A DNA stretch of 12,302 bases, from assembly GCA_026770615.1 (NCBI GenBank), contig MU631423.1, positions 94,967 to 107,268 on the forward strand, written 5' to 3'. Below the pieces are notes generated by a model. It saw nothing but the letters and a program-made list of their open reading frames with translations. It ran no database searches and had not been told where the DNA came from. This stretch comes from Pavlovales sp. CCMP2436 (Eukaryota > Haptophyta > Pavlovophyceae > Pavlovales). Positions 1-7,211 of this stretch are shown here, in pieces. A program made the translations under genes and the position numbers. Positions within the stretch are counted from its first letter, which is position 1; each line of letters opens with the position of its first letter.

Positions 1-48
1 GGGTTGGGGTTGGGGTTGATATTAGGGTTGGGGTTGGGGTTGGAGTTG
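1..48 (+). repeat. TTGGGG-type G-rich array at window edge
   Basis: Two short arrays of GGGTTG/TTGGGG units are separated by GATATTAGGG. The pattern resembles ciliate-type or degenerate telomeric repeats and could form a G-quadruplex. Looser relatives occur at 154-176, 604-630 and 2752-2783, so it is more likely an interstitial or intronic repeat than a chromosome end. Read on the minus strand these tracts are pyrimidine-rich, as in the introns of the minus-strand exons nearby. Confidence 0.6.
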
Positions 49-94
49 AGGTCAGGCATCTCCTGTAATTCAAAATTGCGTGTTTTTGTAAATG

Positions 95-129
95 ACGCAC
101 CTCCATTTTGAAGTCGAGCAGCATATCCC
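95..129 (-). pseudogene. Partial copy of exon 3' end plus splice donor
   Basis: This stretch repeats 348-382 at an offset of 253 bp. On the minus strand it reads DMLLDFKME followed by GTGCGT, matching NMLLDFKMK plus GTGCGT in the exon at 431-354. It carries only the last codons and the donor and has no acceptor in front, so it is probably a non-functional partial duplication in the downstream intron. An alternative 3' exon end is possible but less likely. Confidence 0.5.
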
Positions 130-353
130 CTCAAAATTACTTTGGGACGAGGGTCAGTGCTAGGGCTAGGCTAGGGTTTTTTTCTTTTGAACTACGACTT
201 ACTTAATAGAGAGACAGGCAGCAGTAGTGGTCAGCGAATCCAGTGTGTGGACGAACTCGGCCTTAGGGTTCTTCTCAGGCTCAGGAAAGGTGTGTATAGG
301 TAGGGAGGCGGCTTGCCTATTACAGAAACAAATGAACTAACAAACACACGCAC

Positions 354-431
354 CTTCATTTTAAAATCGAGCAGCATGTTCCCGTCCAGCTCTGTCACCA
401 CCTCAAACCCAATCACAGTCATCAGCGGCTG
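354..431 (-). CDS. Candidate internal exon of a minus-strand gene (26 codons)
   Basis: On the minus strand the exon starts after TTCGCAG and ends at AAG before the donor GTGCGTGTG, giving 78 nt, phase 0 at both ends. It encodes QPLMTVIGFEVVTELDG and then NMLLDFKMK, which has an alternating hydrophobic pattern typical of beta strands. A start three bases later is equally allowed. It may belong to a gene continuing beyond the left edge, or be a downstream exon of the gene at 1755-3632 if that gene does not stop at 1755. The pattern is faintly like lipid-binding SMP domains, too weak for an assignment. Confidence 0.45.
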
Positions 432-473
432 CTGCGAATGTGGCGAGCAACCAGGGTGTGAACGGGGGGTGCG

Positions 474-547
474 CACAGTCAGCAGTGGACAGTGGGCAGT
501 CAGCAGTCCGCAGGGGGTGACAGGAGGGTGCGCACAGTCAGGAATGA
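474..547. repeat. CAGTCAG-rich array, first block
   Basis: Three CAGTCAG words sit in a loosely repetitive stretch of acagtcagcagt-like units mixed with gggtgcgcacagtc. It is the first part of a larger region, up to 983, with eleven CAGTCAG words. No coding pattern is convincing in either direction. Confidence 0.6.
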
Positions 548-774
548 TGGCAGTGGGCGAGCAGGCAGGCAGCGGACATTGAGAGAGCTGCGGATGTATT
601 GTCCGGGTTGGGGTTAAGGTGAGGCTTAGGAGTAGACGGCTTACAACAACAACAACCAAATAGTAGTAGTCATCATAATCATGATGCTGATACTTATAAT
701 AGTAATACGTAACCTGTCTGTATAGTTGACAATGAGGTTTAGGAGAAGACGTAAGGCAACAGGTGGTACGTTAG

Positions 775-983
775 CAGTCAGCGATGCTGGGAGCGGATAG
801 TTAGATGTGACAGTCAGGTGTGACAGTCAGCAGGGTGTGTCAGTCAGGAGTCACAGCCAGGTGTGACAGTCAGCAGCGGGCAGTCAGGTGTGACAATCCC
901 TCTTCCCCTTCCTATTCCAGTCATAACCACCCTCCTCTCCCCCCCCCCCCAGACAGCAGCGGACAGTCAGATGTGACAGTCAG
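775..983. repeat. GTGACAGTCAG minisatellite-like array
   Basis: Imperfect tandem units of about 11 to 24 bp centred on gtgacagtcag carry eight CAGTCAG words, interrupted at 905-955 by a C-rich stretch. On the minus strand each unit reads CTGACTG, containing CTGAC, a sequence like the usual branch-point consensus. The array lies between the candidate exons at 1054-992 and 431-354, so it may be intronic. Confidence 0.65.
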
Positions 984-991
984 GTTCTCAC

Positions 992-1054
992 GTGCGGCTG
1001 CGGTGCGCCTGTTAACGTTGGCAGCGCTCCGAGCGGGTTGGGCGGAACCATCGA
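992..1054 (-). CDS. Candidate internal exon, 21 codons
   Basis: On the minus strand an acceptor GCTGGGAG precedes TCGATGGTTCCG, and the exon ends CAC before a good donor GTGAGA. The 63 nt are phase 0 at both ends and encode a Pro-rich segment, SMVPPNPLGALPTLTGAPQPH in two parts (SMVPPNPLGALP and TLTGAPQPH). An earlier acceptor AACAG before GCTCCATTG would add codons in another phase. Codon composition is GC-rich like the firm exons upstream. It could belong to the same gene as 431-354. Confidence 0.35.
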
Positions 1055-1080
1055 CTCCCAGCGCGCAATGGAGCCTGTTA

Positions 1081-1289
1081 TTATCATTATTGTTATTACT
1101 ATTATTACTATTAATAATAATACATTTATTAATTATTAATTACTTTTCATCACAATTTAACTGATAGTCAATTAATAATGAATCATTATGCTTTATTCTG
1201 TACACTTTATTTATTTCTAATCATTTATTTTAATTGTTAATTCTATTATTATTATATTATTATTATTGTTGTTGTTGTTGTTGTTGTTC
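1081..1289. repeat. AT-rich trinucleotide microsatellites (TTA/ATT, TTG)
   Basis: This gene-free stretch is dominated by runs of ATT/TTA and TAAT, ending in seven GTT units (about 1267-1288). It separates the candidate exon at 1054-992 from the partial copy of its 5' edge. Confidence 0.85.
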
Positions 1290-1316
1290 GACTCCCAGCG
1301 ACCTATGGAGCCTGTT
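1288..1316 (-). pseudogene. Partial copy of an acceptor and exon 5' edge
   Basis: It matches 1051-1079 at 26 of 29 positions, offset 237 bp. On the minus strand both read AACAGGCTCCAT, a short variable part, then CGCTGGGAGTCGA, that is the candidate acceptor region and first bases of the exon at 1054-992. Nothing after TCGA is conserved, so the copy lacks the rest of the exon. Confidence 0.5.
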
Positions 1317-1424
1317 CTTATTATCTTGCGTGAGTGGCTATTGTTATCATTCTCATTATTAGTATATTAGCAGAAGTATTATTACTGTTATTGTGATCGT
1401 TGTTCATATTCGCTTACCGCTTAC

Positions 1425-1484
1425 GCAGGAAGGGCACCACACATTGATGCCGGGTGCCTTGCCGGGGCGCGCACAAGTCGATGC
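1425..1484 (-). CDS. Candidate internal exon, 20 codons, Cys-containing
   Basis: On the minus strand an acceptor ending TTCGTAG precedes GCATCGACTTGT, and the exon ends TGC before the strong donor GTAAGC. The 60 nt are phase 0 at both ends and encode ASTCARPGKAPGINVWCPSC, with three cysteines. Length, phase and donor quality agree with the firm exons upstream. It could be the first exon after 1755-1895 of the same gene only if that exon is spliced before its stop codon; otherwise it belongs to another transcript. Confidence 0.4.
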
Positions 1485-1507
1485 CTACGAACGTAAAGCA
1501 ATATTCG

Positions 1508-1518
1508 CATCATCATCA

Positions 1519-1550
<32 letters not shown>

Positions 1551-1575
1551 GATTGATTGATTGATTGATTGATTT
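1508..1575. repeat. ATC, ATT and GATT microsatellites
   Basis: Successive runs of ATC, then ATT (about nine units), then GATT (about six units) abut each other. Low-complexity non-coding DNA. Confidence 0.9.
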
Positions 1576-1583
1576 TTTAACCC

Positions 1584-1609
1584 GTCGATGCCTGCGATCG
1601 TAAAGCAAT
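1584..1609 (-). pseudogene. Copy of the acceptor junction of the 1484-1425 exon
   Basis: It matches 1478-1503 at 24 of 26 positions, offset 106 bp. On the minus strand both carry ATTGCTTTACG, a short variable part, then an AG and GCATCGAC, that is an acceptor plus the first exon codons. The copy runs into a stop soon after. A third, shorter relative lies at 1680-1696 (GTCGAGGCCTGCGAACG). Confidence 0.5.
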
Positions 1610-1631
1610 CTTAATCTCATCATTCGTATCC

Positions 1632-1670
1632 TTCTATCTCATCTTCATCTTCATCTTCATCTTCTTCTTT
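1632..1670. repeat. ATCTTC microsatellite
   Basis: Four to five ATCTTC hexamers are followed by CTTCTTCTTTT. Simple repeat, no gene. Confidence 0.85.
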
Positions 1671-1754
1671 TATTATCGCGTCGAGGCCTGCGAACGTTTT
1701 GTCGACAACAAAAAAAGAGTATCTCGTGTAAAACTAAATTCCTGTCCGACAAAA

Positions 1755-3632
<1,878 letters not shown>

Positions 3633-3713
3633 GGCTGCGCCGTCCGCGAAGGAGTCGCGCGCGCCGTGACGCAGAGCACCACCCCACCGTTAAATTTGTC
3701 ACGATTTCTTTCA
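3633..3713. promoter_or_regulatory. 81-bp divergent intergenic region
   Basis: The start codons of the minus-strand gene (3632) and the zinc-finger gene (3714) face away from each other with only 81 bp between. Both 5' leaders and both core promoters must lie here or overlap the opposite gene. No TATA box is visible; the half towards 3714 is AT-richer (TAAATTTGTCACGATTTC). Confidence 0.5.
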
Positions 3714-4166
3714 ATGGTGAAGCGGGTTAGGTGTTTCAACGTTTTGGATGCGACCAGCGACCACCGGAACGTGCGGCATAATCTGTATTGCGACGAGCCG
3801 GGCTGCGACTACTGCGCGGTGTTGTTGACGGCACTCAAGCGGCACAAGTGCACGCACAGCGGCGAGCGGCCCTTCGCGTGCGACAAGCCGGGCTGCGAGT
3901 ACAGCGCCACCCAGGCGGGCAACCTCACGGAGCACAAGCGCACGCACAGCGGCGAGTGGCCATTCGCGTGCGATGAGCCAGGCTGTGGATACAGCGCCAC
4001 CCGGTCGAGCCACCTCACGGCGCACAAGCGCACGCACAGCGGCGAACGGCCATTTACGTGCGATGAGCCGGGCTTTGGATACAGCGCCACCACAGCGAGC
4101 CACCTCACGAGGAGCGACTTGCCGTCGACAACTGACCCGCTTTTTAAACGTGCGCGAACTAACTGA
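3714..4166 (+). CDS. Short C2H2 zinc-finger protein, fourth finger degenerate
   Basis: Encodes 150 residues, probably a nuclear DNA- or RNA-binding protein, as is usual for tandem C2H2 fingers. Fingers start at C26, C56, C86 and C116, with an exact 90-bp DNA period. Spacing is C-x4-C-x12-H-x3-H (for example C26, C31, H44, H48), the longer Cys spacing also seen in TFIIIA-like fingers. Linkers are HSGERPF or HSGEWPF, variants of TGEKP. Finger 4 is broken: the second Cys is F121, and the two His positions are S134 and S138, because homology to the other fingers ends after HLT. The remaining tail ends RARTN. The ATG at 3714 was chosen because the frame upstream only shadows the opposite gene's exons. 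GC-rich and apparently intronless. Three intact fingers could still bind about 9 bp. Confidence 0.85.
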   Translation: MVKRVRCFNVLDATSDHRNVRHNLYCDEPGCDYCAVLLTALKRHKCTHSGERPFACDKPGCEYSATQAGNLTEHKRTHSGEWPFACDEPGCGYSATRSSHLTAHKRTHSGERPFTCDEPGFGYSATTASHLTRSDLPSTTDPLFKRARTN

Positions 4167-4400
4167 CGGTGGCGAATATGTAATTTATATACTTACAACA
4201 ACAACAACGACAAAGAACTCTTAAAGCCCACCGCAGGCGTGTAGGTAATGATATATTTGACTGCCAACTGTCATTGCCAACTGTCCAGGGTTGGTTGCAG
4301 TGAGTTCAGTTGCTACAGCCTTCCGATGGGGGTGCGGTGCGACGCCAAGCGCTGATCTGGGAACAGATTCACCTCATTTAGAATTTATCGAATTACTAGC

Positions 4401-4433
4401 GATGTTGGAAAAAGTGGCCTAATTGCCAACATC
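4401..4433. other. Inverted repeat, 8-bp stem
   Basis: GATGTTGG at 4401-4408 pairs with CCAACATC at 4426-4433 around a 17-nt loop. It is short enough to be chance. Confidence 0.4.
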
Positions 4434-4573
4434 GGCAGGCTGACGACTTTAGCGATCCGCGACTTCCGGCAATTTCTCAATCTCACTGCGAAGCCCCACC
4501 CCACTTCTGGACCGCCGCGTTGGGGATAATATTATCATAGCTATATATTACATATTTTGATTTTAGGCGGGAA

Positions 4574-4613
4574 CGTGAGTTAAGTCACACTAGGCCCTGT
4601 GATTTAACTCACG
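4574..4613. other. Strong hairpin, 16-bp stem, 8-nt loop
   Basis: CGTGAGTTAAGTCACA at 4574-4589 pairs with TGTGATTTAACTCACG at 4598-4613. Fifteen pairs are Watson-Crick and one is G-U as plus-strand RNA, with loop CTAGGCCC. It sits alone in non-coding sequence. It could be a small palindromic element, a structured RNA or a protein-binding palindrome; the sequence does not decide. Confidence 0.7.
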
Positions 4614-5220
4614 GAGAGTAACTCCAACTACCAATCACCAATACGCCGGAATAAAGTTCTCAACTCCCACACTTTTGTGACTAATCTAAGCAATCACAGT
4701 AAGTCCTACAGGGGGTCGCAGGCAATAAGAAAGCGTAACGTTAAAAAACTGAGCCTCATTTTGTGTGCCCTTCAATCGTAATTTCAGCAAAGTTTATACA
4801 TTGTTTGTATGTACCTTGCTAAGAAACTGAGCCTCAGCTTCAAATTCGCCGTTCTTATTGCCCGCGATCCCCTGTATTGCGTGGCAACTCCTATACACAT
4901 TATTATCAGCGGCTCAGCAGTTTTCAAGAGGTCTGGGCATGTGAGCTTCATGCCAACACGCAGCAGAGAAGGTGTTGGGCGAGGGTCGTAGCCGAGACTA
5001 CAGACCCCCCCCCTTCGCCATTTCCACACACGAGTACGCACCCGCACCTACACACCCGGGACGGTATCCGTGTGTGTAAATATCTAGATTAACGTCCGTC
5101 CCCTGAACCGGTCAGCTCACCAAGCGTTTAGAAAACACTCGGGCCGAGGGTAGCAGAGCACACGGATATATACCGTCCGGCCACCGCTGAATATTCCTTT
5201 GTGAAGAGGGACGGGCGGAA

Positions 5221-5385
5221 GGCATTGCCAATGCCGCCCCCCGCGTTTTACAACGCGGCGTTGCACCTGTAGCGGCGTGACCACGCCTCGCAACGTGGCC
5301 GTCTCCAGCTCATTCCCCGAAGCACGTCGCGGAAAACTTGGTCACGTCGTCCACCTCCATCTCCGAGTCCTTGTCCAAATCGCGG
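5221..5385 (-). pseudogene. Decayed copy of the acidic gene's 3' end
   Basis: On the minus strand it reads LDKDSEMEVDDVTKFSATCFGE and a stop, in parts: DKDSEMEVDD then DVTKFSATCFGE, matching the end of the acidic frame at 6309-6536 (MEEDIDESLSDVT and AMAARCFVGG). Homology continues past the stop: AGCTGGAG, GGCCACG, GCAACGCCGCGTTG and a short hairpin appear in the same order in both. It may be a terminal exon of a paralogue (an AG acceptor lies at its upstream edge), but no other exon of such a gene was found, so I call it a remnant. Confidence 0.55.
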
Positions 5386-5575
5386 ATGCCTATGGTCTGC
5401 TAAGGTCCTTTGATCCGGGTGTTTTCTGTTGGTATAACTCCCGCACGTTGTGCGGTTTCACTCGCGCCCGTTGCCAGTCACGCGAGGAGCTTATCCAGGA
5501 GCTACAGGCAAGGTCTACATCGTTAACCACAAGAAGACACGGAACGTAATCGAGGATTATCGGAACAAATGTTCG

Positions 5576-5583
5576 TATAAATA
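5576..5583 (+). promoter_or_regulatory. Isolated TATAAATA word
   Basis: A perfect TATA-box-like TATAAATA lies in GC-balanced sequence, but no gene begins soon downstream on the plus strand. It is therefore only a candidate. Confidence 0.2.
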
Positions 5584-5884
5584 CCTCGGTCCGCTGTCAG
5601 TCGGACTCATGCTGAGAGTTCGGTAGAAGCGCCAGGCACCTTTGTCTGGCAGCTACCAACACCCCCACGCGAACTCATATTACATTGCTCACTGGTTGCT
5701 TCAAGAGAACATGAGGGCGATCAGATTGCGTCCAGACATTCGCGGCGCACTGCGCGGCGGACGAGGGTGGGGCGGGATTGCGCGGCGAACTTCTTAGTCG
5801 CCTCGTCTCGGTCTTCGCTCTCCAGATGCAGGATGGCTGGGCACGCGTGCTGTGCATCGATTCAGAAGATGATGCCAGGCCCTG

Positions 5885-5939
5885 AGTCAGGCAGACCAGT
5901 CCAGTCCAGTCTTTTCAGTCAGTCATTCAGTCAGTCACA
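5885..5939. repeat. CCAGT/CAGTC short tandem repeats
   Basis: ACCAGTCCAGTCCAGTC is followed by TCAGTCAGTCATTCAGTCAG. These are the same CAGTC words that dominate 474-983, here outside the minus-strand gene region. Confidence 0.7.
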
Positions 5940-5997
5940 TATTTACTTTGCTCTTTAGTTATTACATATCATTTATATCTCGCGCTATATTATAACA

Positions 5998-6130
5998 GCG
6001 GCAGCCTACGGCGCCCCGGCGGCCTCCGGCCGCCGCCCGAGCCCAGACTGGCCGGGCCCTGCGGGCCCACTCTGCCGCGTCATCAGACTGGCGCAGACTG
6101 GCGGGGGCTGCGCCCCCGCCAGGGGAGACT
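5998..6130. repeat. GC-rich hairpin island with AGACTGG repeats
   Basis: Several palindromes lie side by side: GGCGGCCTCCGGCCGCC, GGGCCCTGCGGGCCC, and a perfect 25-nt hairpin at 6098-6122 with 11-bp arms CTGGCGGGGGC and GCCCCCGCCAG and loop TGC. AGACTGG or CAGACTGG occurs four times in the island and again just beyond. It is sharply GC-rich against the AT-rich DNA to its left and lies beyond the 3' end of the minus-strand acidic gene. Confidence 0.7.
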
Positions 6131-6213
6131 GGTGCCAGGGGAGGCTGGCGCAAAAAGGCAGAAATTCCCCGCTCTACAGCTGGGTCCGCAGCCCGCCTGA
6201 GACGAGGGACAGC

Positions 6214-6263
6214 GGGGGGCAGTGCCAAGTGCCCCCCTTCCGCATTCTCGCAACGCGGCGTTG
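6214..6263 (-). terminator. Candidate 3' end hairpins of the acidic gene
   Basis: Two palindromes lie about 45 bp beyond the stop codon on the minus strand: CAACGCCGCGTTG (6263-6251) and GGGGGGCA pairing with TGCCCCCC (6237-6214). The first is identical in the remnant copy at 5251-5263; the second is replaced there by a different hairpin, GGCATT-GGC-AATGCC (5235-5221). Conserved order suggests a 3' UTR structure. This is inference, not a known terminator type. Confidence 0.35.
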
Positions 6264-6308
6264 CGCCTGCAGCGGCGCTGCAGCGCCTCACGGCGTGGCC
6301 TGCTCCAG

Positions 6309-6536
6309 CTAGCGTATCGATCCGCCTTTCGATCCGCCGACGAAGCATCGTGCAGCCATCGCCTCGGTTACGTCCGAGAGCGACTCGTCGATATCCTCCT
6401 CCATCGCCAAGTCCTCGTCCGAGCCGGACGGCAGCTCCGAGTCCTCGTCCGAATCGGATTCGGACGAGGTGCGTGTCTGCGCGGGCTTCGCTGGTGCCCT
6501 GGAGGAAGCATTGGCTCTCGGCTTCCCAGCGGCCAT
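6309..6536 (-). CDS. Acidic Ser/Asp/Glu-rich C-terminal coding region
   Basis: The frame from the ATG at 6536 encodes 75 residues. A basic, Ala/Pro-rich start (MAAGKPRANASSRAPAKPAQ) is followed by TSSESDSDEDSELPSGSDED and MEEDIDESLSDVT, then AMAARCFVGG and GSIR before the stop. Ser-Asp-Glu runs of this type are common in nuclear proteins and are typical casein kinase 2 targets. The C-terminal DVT...A.CF.G pattern is shared with the remnant at 5221-5385, which supports the reading frame. It is probably the last exon of the gene starting at 7080, since the frame is open upstream to beyond 6800, but I could not place the intron; a separate small gene is possible. Confidence 0.5.
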   Translation of the reverse strand: MAAGKPRANASSRAPAKPAQTRTSSESDSDEDSELPSGSDEDLAMEEDIDESLSDVTEAMAARCFVGGSKGGSIR

Positions 6537-6663
6537 GGGAGAGGAGCGCGGGGCGACGGTCGCCTTGCTGTGCCGGCAAGCCGGCGCGGCGCTTGGCGGT
6601 CCGAGCCGCCACGCGCATTCCCGCCCCCGGCCGCAATGTGCCATCAGCGCAGTGCTTCTTCTT

Positions 6664-7080
6664 TCAGTTGGTGAGCCTCCTCCCCGAGATCCCCGCCGAC
6701 GGCGATGAGCGCGCGCCCACGCCCTTGCAGTCGGGGGCCGCCGCCTTTGCAAGCAGCGGGCGATCTCGTGGAGCGTCACGGTTGCGACCGGCCGGTCGCG
6801 CCGCGGCGCCCTGTGGGGCTCCCGCCTCGCCGAACGTGTAGGTGAGGGTAACGAGGTAGACGCCTCGGTGGTCACAGTATTGCGCCGTGACCACCTCTAC
6901 ATTGAGTGCCATCTTTCGCTTCTCCTCCACGAGCATCTCGAACTGCTCGTGGACCACAGCGTGCTCCCGCGCGCGGAGGTTGACCAGACACGCACGCGCG
7001 TCGGTCGCCGTCGGCACGAAGGAGCTCGCCGTCCCAGCGAGCCCCGCCTGGGGGGCGCTCGCCTGCTGGTGACGTTCCAT
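6664..7080 (-). CDS. N-terminal coding region of the acidic-tail gene, unrecognised
   Basis: From the ATG at 7080 the frame runs 138 codons to a stop at 6664. The first 80 or so residues look coding: a Gln/Ala/Ser-rich start, then NLRAREHAVVHEQFEMLVEE, a likely helix, and VEVVTAQYCDHRGVYLVTLT, likely beta strands. After TYTFGEAG the sequence becomes low-complexity Ala/Arg/Pro, so an intron probably begins near 6830-6720 and leads to the acidic exon in another frame. I recognise no family. The gene is head to head with the Armadillo-BTB gene, and a 7-bp-stem hairpin lies four bases before its start codon. Confidence 0.5.
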   Translation of the reverse strand: MERHQQASAPQAGLAGTASSFVPTATDARACLVNLRAREHAVVHEQFEMLVEEKRKMALNVEVVTAQYCDHRGVYLVTLTYTFGEAGAPQGAAARPAGRNRDAPRDRPLLAKAAAPDCKGVGARSSPSAGISGRRLTN

Positions 7081-7211
7081 GGAGTCAAGGCTCTCGCCTT
7101 GAGCTGCCGTAAAGAGCCGGAGGGGCCAGGAGAAGGCCGCGCCGAGCCGCGTCAGGCGCCGACCGCCGGGCAGACCCACCTCGCTGCCGTCCGAAACAGC
7201 GTGTCTGTGCA
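7081..7211. promoter_or_regulatory. 131-bp divergent intergenic region
   Basis: It separates the start codons at 7080 (minus) and 7212 (plus). It contains a perfect hairpin, TCAAGGC (7085-7091) with GCCTTGA (7096-7102), in the leader of the minus gene. GC-rich, no TATA box. A shared bidirectional promoter is likely from the spacing alone. Confidence 0.5.

Larger units (their letters stand above)
4167..5220. other. Gene-free spacer, AT-moderate, with hairpins
   Basis: No reading frame here has coding character. It contains two tandem copies of TGCCAACTGTC (4262-4285, 13-bp spacing), two inverted repeats listed separately, and a repeated AAACTGAGCCTCA word near 4746 and 4826. The rest shows nothing I can name. 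Confidence 0.6.
5386..5997. other. Gene-free stretch
   Basis: No convincing coding frame on either strand. It holds a TATA-like word at 5576, a CAGTC-rich block at 5885-5939 and an AT-rich end at 5940-5997. Confidence 0.5.

Noticed and set aside
68..96. Possible fourth copy of the 30-bp motif (TTCAAAATTGCGTG)
   Set aside because: Only the AAATTGCG part agrees and the second half is missing; it overlaps the exon-edge copy region.
5576..5610. TATA-driven promoter for a plus-strand gene
   Set aside because: No coding frame follows within several hundred bases, so the word is kept only as a low-confidence site.
5962..6636. 224-codon minus-strand frame
   Set aside because: It is an alternative frame across the acidic region and the GC-rich hairpin island; composition is Arg/Ala/Gly-rich, and the paralogous remnant supports a different frame.
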